Position numbers and translations under genes: made by a program. A model generated the notes under the pieces. The model had not been told where the DNA came from, did no database searches, and worked only from the letters and a program-made list of their open reading frames with translations. Of a stretch of DNA of 17,340 bases, positions 11,029 to 17,340 are shown in pieces. This stretch comes from Oxalobacter sp. Its GTDB lineage: Bacteria; Pseudomonadota; Gammaproteobacteria; Burkholderiales; Burkholderiaceae_D. Position 1 is the stretch's first letter; the number at the start of each line of letters is the position of its first letter. The stretch is from contig JAAZED010000134.1 of assembly GCA_012512465.1 (NCBI GenBank), positions 1 through 17,340 of the forward strand. Reading direction: 5' to 3'.

Positions 11029-11744
11029 TGGCGCAGTCCGTGAAACGCCTGTGTGGCTTTCTTCTCTTTGCCTTTCTCTTCAGTTCTGCGGTTGCCCAAA
11101 CGCGCTTTACGCTGCCAGGGGTATCTGAAAATTACCTGGCTGAAATTTCAGTCATCTGCAAAAAAGATGAATGCGGTGGACCGGGTGAAATCAAACTGTT
11201 CAGCAAAAAAACCGGAAAACTGTTCCAGACTTTTCACTCCGATGATCTTTTTTTCTTTCCATCCGCCGATGGTCAGCCGTCGGTCAGTGTCGTTGAGCTT
11301 TATGGCGAACAGAGTGTCCTGATTTTTGACGATTTCAATTTTGACGGCCATGAGGATATCGCCATCCGGAACGGCAACGAGTCAGGATACGGCGGGCCAT
11401 CCTACGATGTGTACGTCTACAACATCACCCGGAAAAAATTCATGCCCAGCGAAGAACTGACCGCACTGGCCCATGACAATCTCGGGATGTTTCATGTCGA
11501 CCACCAGCGAAAACGGCTTGTCACGTTCAGCAAGTCGGGCTGCTGCTGGCATCTCGCCACAGAATATGAAGTCGTGCCAGGCAAAGGCCTGCTCAAGGTT
11601 TATGAATTCGAGGAAGCGATGACCGCTTCCGGTGACATGATTGAAGTCACCGCCCGCACCCTCGTGAACGGGCAATGGGTCATTGAGTCAAAACGTGTCC
11701 CGACGGCAGCATACTATCCGGATGAAACAGCGGAAAAACCCTAG
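11028..11744 (+). CDS. Secreted XAC2610-like protein, function unknown
   Basis: The 238-residue protein opens with a Sec-type signal peptide: Lys6-Arg7, a hydrophobic core at about 8-20, and a probable cleavage site AVA-Q after residue 23, so it should be periplasmic. The core has FDDFNFDGHEDIAIRNG followed by GYGGPSYDVYVY. The DxNxDGxED stretch (102-110) resembles a calcium-binding FG-GAP/VCBS-type loop and matches what I recall of XAC2610-related proteins; XAC2610 of Xanthomonas is an immunity protein against a type IV-secreted peptidoglycan hydrolase. An adjacent Cys pair lies in GCCWH (171-175), and Cys44 and Cys49 could form disulfides. No toxin or secretion gene is nearby, so immunity is only a possibility. 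Its ATG overlaps the upstream TGA (TGATG), implying translational coupling, and its stop shares CTAG with pmbA. Confidence 0.8.
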   Translation: MAQSVKRLCGFLLFAFLFSSAVAQTRFTLPGVSENYLAEISVICKKDECGGPGEIKLFSKKTGKLFQTFHSDDLFFFPSADGQPSVSVVELYGEQSVLIFDDFNFDGHEDIAIRNGNESGYGGPSYDVYVYNITRKKFMPSEELTALAHDNLGMFHVDHQRKRLVTFSKSGCCWHLATEYEVVPGKGLLKVYEFEEAMTASGDMIEVTARTLVNGQWVIESKRVPTAAYYPDETAEKP

Positions 11745-13093
11745 TTCCCCGCTACCATCATGTTTTCAATCAGGATGGAACCGGACTCACGCCCCCCGCG
11801 GTTAATCACATCAGCACCAATTGCCACGATCTGGGCAAACATGTCTTTCAGGTTGCCGGCAATGGTAATTTCCTGCACCGGGTACTGAATAACACCGTTT
11901 TCCACCCAGAAGCCGGATGCACCACGCGAATAATCACCCGTGACATAATTGACGCCCTGCCCCATCAGGTCGGTCACCACCAGGCCCCTGTCAAGCTTTT
12001 TCAGCATGGCGGCAAAATCATCCGTTTTCCCTGTCTGTGATGACGTGAAAAAGAGATTATGCGCACCGCCGGCATTGCCTGTTGTTTTCATGCCAAGACG
12101 CCGTGCCGAGTAGGATGAAAGAAAATAACCCTGGACAATACCGTTGCTGACAACATACCGTGCTGTTGTTCTCACACCCTCATCATCAAAAGGTGATGAG
12201 CCGGTGGCGCCAATAATATGCGGATCCTCAAAAAGACTGATATGTTCCGGGAAAACCTGCCTGCCCAGTGAATCCACCAGAAAGCTGGACTTGCGATACA
12301 GCGCACCGCCTGAAACCGCATTGACAAACGCGCTCATCAACCCGATCGCAAGCGGCGCCTCAAAAAGCACCGGGCAGCGCTGCGTCTCGATCTGGCGGGC
12401 ATTCAGTCGGGCCAGCGTCCGCTCGGCCGCATACCGCCCAACGGATTCGGGTGAATCCAGCTTGTCCGGATTGCGCGACGTGGTGTACCAGTAATCCCGC
12501 TCCATCCCGGCACCTTCCCCGGCAATGGGCGCAACAGAAATCGCGTGACGGGTGTAAGGATATCCACCCATGAACCCCTGCGAATCGGCCGTAATGAAAT
12601 GGGAATGCTGGACCGTTACCGTCGCACCTTCACTATTGGTAATCTGTTTATCCACATCAAACGCTGCCGCTTCACAACGCTGAGCAATCTCTACCGCTTC
12701 ATCTGTTGTAATCCCCCAGGGATAATACAACTTCAGGTCAGGCGGATTTTTCTCGATCATGTCTTCATCCGGCAAACCTGCGCTTTCATCTTCTGCCGTA
12801 AAAGAGGCGATGTTATACGCTGCCTCTACGGTAGCCCGCAACGCACTTTCCGAAAAATCCGCGGAAGTCGCGTTACCGCTGCGTCTACCGATATAAACCG
12901 TCACACCTACCGCTTTATCCTGGTTTCGCTCAATGGTTTCGATATCCCCCTTGCGCACACTGACAGACAGACCATTGCCGTCACTCACACCAACAGCAGC
13001 GGAGGAAGCTCCTTTTTCTCTGGCATAACGCAGCACATCTTCTGCAATCTGTTTCAACTGGTCCCGGGTATGGACGAAAACGGAATCATTCAT
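11741..13093 (-). CDS. pmbA: Metalloprotease TldD/E complex subunit PmbA (TldE)
   Basis: PmbA/TldE pairs with TldD to form a cytoplasmic protease; in E. coli it processes microcin B17 and degrades CcdA. TldD carries the metal site, while PmbA is the non-catalytic partner. The start at 13093 gives 450 residues, the E. coli length; in-frame ATGs at 13111 and 13099 would add 6 or 2 residues, and the purine run AAAAAGAGA lies just before. Family blocks visible in order are ERNQDKAVGVTVYIGRRSG, ITNSEGATV, GMERDYWYT, GALYRKSSFLVDSLGRQVFP, DDEGVRTTARYVV, YSARRLGMKTTGNAGGAHN, LVVTDLMGQGVN, TGDYSRGASGFWVENG and the EITIAGNLKDMF tail. tldD is not in the window. The gene runs divergently from darP, an arrangement also seen in E. 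coli, and converges on the upstream + strand gene with overlapping stops. Confidence 0.95.
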   Translation of the reverse strand: MNDSVFVHTRDQLKQIAEDVLRYAREKGASSAAVGVSDGNGLSVSVRKGDIETIERNQDKAVGVTVYIGRRSGNATSADFSESALRATVEAAYNIASFTAEDESAGLPDEDMIEKNPPDLKLYYPWGITTDEAVEIAQRCEAAAFDVDKQITNSEGATVTVQHSHFITADSQGFMGGYPYTRHAISVAPIAGEGAGMERDYWYTTSRNPDKLDSPESVGRYAAERTLARLNARQIETQRCPVLFEAPLAIGLMSAFVNAVSGGALYRKSSFLVDSLGRQVFPEHISLFEDPHIIGATGSSPFDDEGVRTTARYVVSNGIVQGYFLSSYSARRLGMKTTGNAGGAHNLFFTSSQTGKTDDFAAMLKKLDRGLVVTDLMGQGVNYVTGDYSRGASGFWVENGVIQYPVQEITIAGNLKDMFAQIVAIGADVINRGGRESGSILIENMMVAGN

Positions 13094-13104
13094 GATCATT
13101 CTCT

Positions 13105-13133
13105 TTTTCATGACAGGTCAAGGCTGTTATGAT
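13105..13133 (+). promoter_or_regulatory. Candidate darP promoter
   Basis: A -35-like TTTTCA (13105-13110, 4 of 6 consensus bases) is followed after exactly 17 bp by a -10-like TATGAT (13128-13133, 5 of 6). Transcription would start near 13140, about 39 bases before the darP ATG. The -10 box lies inside the palindrome at 13122-13140. Sequence-only prediction. Confidence 0.45.
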
Positions 13134-13140
13134 AACAGCC
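13122..13140. promoter_or_regulatory. Perfect 19-bp palindrome between pmbA and darP
   Basis: GGCTGTTA (13122-13129) and TAACAGCC (13133-13140) are perfect inverted repeats around TGA. The palindrome sits in the short spacer between two divergent genes and covers the predicted darP -10 element, so it is well placed to be an operator for a dimeric regulator. As RNA it would be an 8-bp hairpin with a 3-base loop and no T-run. A second short palindrome (CAAAAT-G-ATTTTG, 13145-13157) follows. Confidence 0.5.
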
Positions 13141-13178
13141 AATTCAAAATGATTTTGTGCGCTTTCGCAGAACACCTT

Positions 13179-13763
13179 ATGCCTAACTCAAATCGTGGTT
13201 CGACCGGCTTTCAGTCAGCTGAATTCGAAGAAGAATACACCAGACCGTCCAAATCCCAGAAAAAGCGTGACATGACAGCGCTACAAAAGCTGGGACAGCA
13301 ACTGGTGGATGCACCGGTCGACCGGGTCAAACGCATCGATCTTCCCGAAAATCTCAAAACAGCGATCGACGAATGCCGCAAAATAAAAAGTCATGAGGGC
13401 AGAAGACGGCAGCTCCAGTTCATCGGAAAAATCATGCGCGGCCTAAACGAGGCGGATATCGCCGCCATCAGCAAGGCTATTGAGAGCTGGCGGGGACAGT
13501 CCAAAGCCGAAACCGCAGCCATGCATGCCATGGAAAGACAACGGGAAAAGCTGCTGGCAGAAGATACTGCCCTGACGGCGCTTATGGCCGAGCATCCCGA
13601 AACCGATGCGCAACATTTGCGTAATCTCATACGCAATGCAAGAAAGGAGCACGCCGAAGGCAAGCCACCCAAGGCTTACCGGGAGATTTTCCAGATTCTC
13701 AAACAACTGCAGGCTGGCAGCACCAGCAACACGGAGCCAATGGAGGACCATGAAGATGAGTAA
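13179..13763 (+). CDS. darP: Ribosome biogenesis factor DarP (YjgA)
   Basis: DarP (formerly YjgA, DUF615) binds pre-50S particles and assists late 23S rRNA folding around the peptidyl-transferase centre. From ATG 13179 there are 194 residues (E. coli 183). The family pattern is clear: an acidic N-terminus (EFEEEY), then the basic SKSQKKRDMTALQKLGQQLV block, IDLPENLKTAIDECRKIKSHEGRRRQLQFIGKIMR, and a helical, charged C-terminal half. An open extension to 13092 would start inside the divergent pmbA start region, giving residues atypical of the family, so it was not chosen. The ribosome binding site is weak (AGAA). The gene lies head-to-head with pmbA and overlaps the mog start by 8 bases, suggesting coupled translation of mog. 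Confidence 0.93.
   Translation: MPNSNRGSTGFQSAEFEEEYTRPSKSQKKRDMTALQKLGQQLVDAPVDRVKRIDLPENLKTAIDECRKIKSHEGRRRQLQFIGKIMRGLNEADIAAISKAIESWRGQSKAETAAMHAMERQREKLLAEDTALTALMAEHPETDAQHLRNLIRNARKEHAEGKPPKAYREIFQILKQLQAGSTSNTEPMEDHEDE
13742..13746 (+). promoter_or_regulatory. Ribosome binding site of mog inside darP
   Basis: A strong GGAGG lies inside the last codons of darP. It is 3 bp from ATG 13750 and 9 bp from ATG 13756, so the second ATG is the better-spaced start. Confidence 0.65.
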
Positions 13764-14361
13764 ATCCGGCAGCATCATAATCGGCCTGGTGTCGATTTCA
13801 GACCGTGCCTATGACGGCACCTATGTCGACAAAGGCATTCCCGCACTGACAGAGTGGCTTTCTTCTGCCATCAGTACCCCTTACTGGTTTGAGACACGCC
13901 TCATTCCGGATGAAAAAGAGCAGATTGAAAAAACACTGCTGGAACTGGTCGAGGAAGACCGCTGCTCACTGATTCTGACCACAGGCGGAACCGGGCCGGG
14001 CCGCCGTGATGTCACGCCTCAAGCCACACTGGCTGTCGGCACAAAGGAAATGCCCGGCTTCGCCGAACAAATGCGCCAGATCAGTCTGCATTTTGTGCCA
14101 ACTGCGGTATTATCAAGGCAGGTGGCAGTCATTCGCGAAGATCCGGATCATGCCGCGCTGATCCTGAATCTGCCGGGCAGGCCTGAAGCCATACGGCAAA
14201 CGCTGGAAGGGGTAAGGGATCCGGATGGCACACTGCGCGCCCCGGGCATCTTTACCGCCATACCCTATTGCATTGACCTTATTGGAGGACCCCGTATGGA
14301 AACCCATGAGGCGGTATCAAAAACCTGGCGGCCTGATGCGGGCGGGCAAAAAAATACCTGA
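13756..14361 (+). CDS. mog: Molybdopterin adenylyltransferase
   Basis: Mog adenylates molybdopterin with ATP, preparing it for molybdate insertion in molybdenum cofactor synthesis. The protein has 201 residues (E. coli Mog 195) and follows it closely: GLVSISDRAYDG near the start, DKGIPALTEWLSSA, ETRLIPDEKEQIE, the nucleotide-binding TTGGTGPGRRDVTP, EMPGFAEQMRQISLHFVPTA, and LNLPGRPEAIRQTLEG. The IPYCIDLIGGP stretch near the C-terminus favours Mog over MoaB. The start at 13756 is chosen for the GGAGG spacing; ATG 13750 is two codons upstream. It overlaps darP and is followed 61 bp later by the esterase remnant. No other molybdenum cofactor gene or molybdate transporter is in view. Confidence 0.95.
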   Translation: MSKSGSIIIGLVSISDRAYDGTYVDKGIPALTEWLSSAISTPYWFETRLIPDEKEQIEKTLLELVEEDRCSLILTTGGTGPGRRDVTPQATLAVGTKEMPGFAEQMRQISLHFVPTAVLSRQVAVIREDPDHAALILNLPGRPEAIRQTLEGVRDPDGTLRAPGIFTAIPYCIDLIGGPRMETHEAVSKTWRPDAGGQKNT

Positions 14362-14422
14362 GCCGACACTCCCCTTTTCCCGTGAAAAGGATTCGAAAAA
14401 CCGATAACTGAAGAGAAAAACG

Positions 14423-15096
14423 ATGAGTAGACTGAAACTGGATTACAACGAGGTAGATACTGGCAGCGATCCCAAAATTTCCATTATCTGGATGCATGGT
14501 CTGGGCGACCATGGCTCCAGCTTTGTCCCGCTGGTCCAGTACTTTGACCTTGCAGGCTGTCCCCCCATCCGTTTCATTTTCCCGCATGCCCCTGAACGGG
14601 CGGTTTCTGTCAACATGGGATTTGAAATGCGTGCATGGTTTGATATCTATGGCGGATTTGACGCTTCTGACAAGGAAGATGCCGAAGGCGTTGAAGAAGC
14701 ACAGCGCCTGATCACGCAACTCATCAACCAGGAAAAAGAACGTGGCGTTCCTTCCGAGAAAATCATCCTGGCCGGGTTTCCCAGGGATGTGCCATGGCGC
14801 TGCATACCGCCTTGTGCAGCCCGGAAAAAATGGGCGGCGTCATCGGCCTGTCCGGCTATATCCCGTTAATCAAACAATTCCCGGAGGCTCGCAATTCTGC
14901 CAACCAGGACACCCCGATCTTCCTGGGACATGGAACACACGACGAAGTCGTTCCTTTCAGCCGTGCTGAAAGCGCGCGTGATCTGCTCCAGAAACTCAAC
15001 TACAACGTCGAGTGGCACGAGTACTCGATCACGCATACCCTATCGATGGAAGAACTCAATGACATCAGCGCCTGGCTGCGCCGCCTGCTGGCCTGA
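14423..15096 (+). pseudogene. Carboxylesterase/phospholipase-type alpha/beta hydrolase, frameshifted at the catalytic serine
   Basis: Two overlapping frames together encode one small serine hydrolase of the carboxylesterase/phospholipase family (about 220 residues when joined). The first (from ATG 14423, AAGAGAA upstream) has WMHGLGDHGSSF, the oxyanion region, FIFPHAPERAVSVNMG and AWFDIYGG, reaching IILAGF. It then reads PRDVPW and stops at 14869. The second frame (from about 14779) continues exactly where the family should: SQGCAMALHTALCSPEKMGG, then GHGTHDEVVPF (catalytic Asp) and YSITHTLSMEEL (catalytic His), ending at 15096. One extra T in the TTTCCC run at 14777-14782 restores GFSQG with the nucleophile Ser. 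So the break is a single-base deletion, either a real inactivating mutation or a sequencing/assembly error at a short homopolymer. No other damage is seen. Confidence 0.88.
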
Positions 15097-15111
15097 CGAA
15101 CCTTTTCAAAG

Positions 15112-15154
15112 AAAAAAAGCCGCTGCCATCTTCGGAGGCAGCGGCTTTGCTTTT
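15112..15154. terminator. Bidirectional intrinsic terminator with UUCG loop
   Basis: GCCGCTGCC (15119-15127) pairs with GGCAGCGGC (15137-15145). Inside, TC and GA close a TTCG tetraloop (15131-15134), with one bulged A (15128). On the + strand TTTGCTTTT follows; on the - strand the A7 run at 15112-15118 supplies a seven-T tract. It therefore serves both the esterase remnant (stop 15096) and yaeQ (stop 15154-15156), which converge here. Confidence 0.92.
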
Positions 15155-15705
15155 CATGATGCCGTCTGCCGGACCCGACAGGACAGGATATCCACATCAA
15201 CCGTCTTCTCACCACTGGCCAGGTACAGTTGACCGTCCTGGATAGAGCAGACCACCCGCATGGAGCGCTCAACCATTTCCGCCAACACCTGAGTAAATCC
15301 TGTCGGCAACAGATAAACCGACAGATTAGCCAGCCTTGCCACCGCCTTTTCTGTCTGTTTCCACCATAGCTGTGCCTGGCGGCCATAAGCATAGACAACC
15401 ACCTGGTCAGCCCGTCCTGATGCCTGGGTGAGGCGGCGCGCATCCGGCATGCCAACCTCTATCCAGACCCTGGTGCGCCCTGTCAGGTCTTTCAGCCATA
15501 AATCCGGTTCACTTGTTTCAGAAAGACCTTTGGTGAATTTCAGCTGTTCATCGGCATGCTGCAAAAAAGCCAGCAACCGCACCATCATCCGTTCGGAAGT
15601 TTCGGAAGGATGACGCGCCAGGGTCAGCGTGTGATGCTGGTAATAATGACGGTCAATATCGGAAAGATCGACATCCGCCTTGAAAATGGTTGCTGCCAGT
15701 GCCAT
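15154..15705 (-). CDS. yaeQ: YaeQ family protein
   Basis: YaeQ is a small cytoplasmic protein with a PD-(D/E)XK nuclease-like fold; its biochemical role is not settled, and suppression of RfaH loss has been reported for E. coli. The 183 residues match the usual length (E. coli 181). The N-terminus ALAATIFKADVDLSDIDRHY and the invariant TLTLARHPSETSERMMVRLLAF are diagnostic. The nuclease-like core can be seen as EPDLW (66-70) and the WIEVG strand with Glu83, where the usual Lys of E-x-K is replaced by Gly. The start ATG (15705) is preceded by AGGAAACGG. It lies 24 bp downstream of the ABC ATPase gene on the same strand, so the two may share a transcript, which ends at the UUCG terminator. Confidence 0.94.
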   Translation of the reverse strand: MALAATIFKADVDLSDIDRHYYQHHTLTLARHPSETSERMMVRLLAFLQHADEQLKFTKGLSETSEPDLWLKDLTGRTRVWIEVGMPDARRLTQASGRADQVVVYAYGRQAQLWWKQTEKAVARLANLSVYLLPTGFTQVLAEMVERSMRVVCSIQDGQLYLASGEKTVDVDILSCRVRQTAS

Positions 15706-15729
15706 GTTTTACCGTTTCCTGAATTAATC

Positions 15730-17340
15730 TCACCCGTCATGGGAAAAATGAAGCCCGCGGGGGATCGCCTCCAGCAGTGTCCGGGTATAAGGATGCTTCG
15801 GATGCCGGTATATTTCATCTGAATCCGCCATTTCCACGACTTCCCCATGCTGCATGACCATGACCTGGTCCGCCATGTATTTCACGACCGAAAGATCGTG
15901 TGAAATAAAAAGATAGCTGATGCCAAACTCATCCTGCAGCCCCTGGAGCAGATTCAATACCTGCGCCTGAACCGAAACATCCAGCGCGGAAACCGATTCA
16001 TCGCACACCAGCACCTCCGGCTGCAGTGTCAGGCAGCGTGCAATCGCAATGCGCTGACGCTGCCCGCCCGAAAATTCATGCGGATACCGGTAAAACGCGG
16101 ACTCCGGCAAACCGACCCGGTCAAGCCATTGAAATGCCAGCGCCATTCTTTCCCTGTCATCCGATCCAACGCCATGAATCTGCATGGGTTCCATCAGGAT
16201 CTGCCCGACCGTGAAACGCGGATTTAAGGAGGCAAACGGATTCTGGAACACGATCTGGATACGCCTTTTATAGGCAAGAAATTCCTTTTCGGACATGGCA
16301 AACAACTCCTTGCCGTCAAAAAACGCCTGTCCGCCTGTCGGCTCGTGCAGACGCAAAAGCGTCAGGCCTACCGTTGTTTTTCCCGATCCGGACTCGCCAA
16401 CCACACCCAGCGTTTTCCCTTTGGGCAGGGAAAAAGAGACATCTTTTACCGCCTGGAACTCCCTTTTGCCAAAAAGCCCCTCCCGGCTGAAAAAGCTCTT
16501 TTTCAGATGCCTGACCTCCAAAAGCGCGGGCTCATTTTCCGCATACCCCCGCACACGCTGCCGGGCCATCTCGTCGCTAACCCTTTCCGGATGCAGGATA
16601 TCCTCAATCACCGGCAAACGCCAGGGTCGGGAATCCAGCGGCGGACGGCATTCCAGCAGCGCCATGGTATACGGATTGGCAGGATGCAGGAAAACCTGTT
16701 CGGCACTCCCCGCCTCCTGAATCTCGCCATCCCGCATCACAATCACCTGGTCGGCTATTTCCGACACCAGTTGCAGGTCATGCGTAATAAAGAGCACGGA
16801 CATCTGGTGGGTTTTCTGCAAGGTCTGGATCAGGTCAATGATCTGTTTCTGGATGGTCATATCCAGTGCCGTTGTCGGCTCATCGGCAATGAGCAGTTTC
16901 GGCTCACAGGCAATCGCCATGGCGATCATCACCCGCTGCTGCTGACCGCCGGACATCTGGTGGGGATATGAATCCACTCGCGTGGCCGGATCGGGAATGC
17001 CGACTTCCTCGAGCAGTTCGATGGCTCTTTTCCTGGCAGCCTTTGCATCCATCCCCCTGTGAATGCGAAGCACCTCGGCAATCTGGAATCCGACAGTGAA
17101 AACCGGATTCAGTGACGACATAGGTTCCTGGAAAATCATCGAAATATCACTGCCGCACAACCTGCGGCGTTCATTTATCGATAGCTTCTGCAGTTCCCTG
17201 TCATCAAAAATGATGTCCGCATCCGCATTAATCAATGTGATTTCCGGCGGCAACAGCCCCATGATGGCCAGGCTGCTGACCGACTTGCCGCTGCCGGATT
17301 CCCCGACGAGCGCAACAGTCTGGTTGCGCGGGATATCAAA
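15730..17340 (-). CDS. Two-NBD ATP-binding protein of a peptide-type ABC importer, 5' end outside window
   Basis: This protein carries two fused ATPase domains of the dipeptide/oligopeptide/nickel importer class (DppD-DppF, YejF or GsiA type). The reading frame is open to the right edge, so the start is missing; 536 residues are visible, perhaps a few tens short. Visible-fragment numbering: first domain Walker A GESGSGKS at 13-20, Q-loop FQEPMSS about 70, signature SGGQ at 129-132, Walker B LLIADEP at 149-155, switch His187. An LLECRPPL stretch of the oligopeptide-binding type links to the second domain, with Walker A GESGSGKT at 315-322, SGGQ at 424-427, Walker B VLVCDES at 443-449 and His481. 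Both sites look competent. Permease and binding-protein genes would be expected beyond the right edge. The substrate cannot be told from the ATPase. Confidence 0.93.
   Translation of the reverse strand, partial: FDIPRNQTVALVGESGSGKSVSSLAIMGLLPPEITLINADADIIFDDRELQKLSINERRRLCGSDISMIFQEPMSSLNPVFTVGFQIAEVLRIHRGMDAKAARKRAIELLEEVGIPDPATRVDSYPHQMSGGQQQRVMIAMAIACEPKLLIADEPTTALDMTIQKQIIDLIQTLQKTHQMSVLFITHDLQLVSEIADQVIVMRDGEIQEAGSAEQVFLHPANPYTMALLECRPPLDSRPWRLPVIEDILHPERVSDEMARQRVRGYAENEPALLEVRHLKKSFFSREGLFGKREFQAVKDVSFSLPKGKTLGVVGESGSGKTTVGLTLLRLHEPTGGQAFFDGKELFAMSEKEFLAYKRRIQIVFQNPFASLNPRFTVGQILMEPMQIHGVGSDDRERMALAFQWLDRVGLPESAFYRYPHEFSGGQRQRIAIARCLTLQPEVLVCDESVSALDVSVQAQVLNLLQGLQDEFGISYLFISHDLSVVKYMADQVMVMQHGEVVEMADSDEIYRHPKHPYTRTLLEAIPRGLHFSHDG

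Noticed and set aside
14373..14390. Hairpin CCTTTTC-CCGT-GAAAAGG between mog and the esterase as a terminator
   Set aside because: The 7-bp A/T-rich stem has no T-tract on the + strand and a ribosome binding site follows shortly; probably incidental.
14771..14800. Programmed -1 ribosomal frameshifting to make the esterase
   Set aside because: The zero-frame codons GGG TTT CCC do not form an X-XXY-YYZ slippery site, Phe tRNA would re-pair poorly on GTT, and this family is not known to use frameshifting. A deletion or base-calling error is simpler.
16345..16971. A 208-codon open frame on the + strand inside the ABC ATPase gene
   Set aside because: It runs opposite to a clearly conserved two-domain ATPase with intact motifs; no start signal or domain supports it.

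Overview
The window looks like ordinary chromosome from a betaproteobacterium of the order Burkholderiales. The gene order dapB, leuS, lptE, holA, proA, preceded by what may be the tail of bamE, is typical of that group. The fairly modest G+C (slightly over half by eye) and the protein sequences would fit Oxalobacteraceae such as Oxalobacter. That placement is inference from order and sequence character, not from a search. Coding density is high, no gap exceeds about 170 bp, and I see no tRNA, rRNA, CRISPR array, insertion sequence, prophage or attachment site.

Layout. Bases 1-1053 (+) hold the end of an upstream ORF (possibly BamE) and dapB (lysine/peptidoglycan precursor synthesis), closed by a clear intrinsic terminator. 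Bases 1217-6799 (+) hold leuS, lptE (LPS transport lipoprotein), holA (DNA polymerase III delta) and proA (proline synthesis), tightly spaced. After a strong hairpin, 6857-11744 (+) holds a THUMP-domain RNA methyltransferase, a fused PabA-PabB aminodeoxychorismate synthase, a class IV aminotransferase that probably supplies the PabC step, and a secreted XAC2610-like protein overlapping it by one base. The fusion plus the aminotransferase would make the p-aminobenzoate moiety of folate.

The - strand pmbA/tldE (11741-13093) converges on the secreted-protein gene so tightly that their stop codons share one CTAG. It diverges from darP/yjgA across a 67-85 bp spacer with a perfect palindrome lying on a good darP promoter. 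darP overlaps mog (molybdenum cofactor). Next comes a carboxylesterase gene broken by an apparent one-base deletion exactly at its catalytic-serine motif. A two-sided UUCG terminator separates it from - strand yaeQ and a partial two-NBD peptide-type ABC ATPase that runs off the right edge.

I found no convincing new multi-gene system. The points most worth a second look are the esterase frameshift, the pmbA/darP palindrome, the PabAB fusion with its unusual partner, and the XAC2610-like protein coupled to it.
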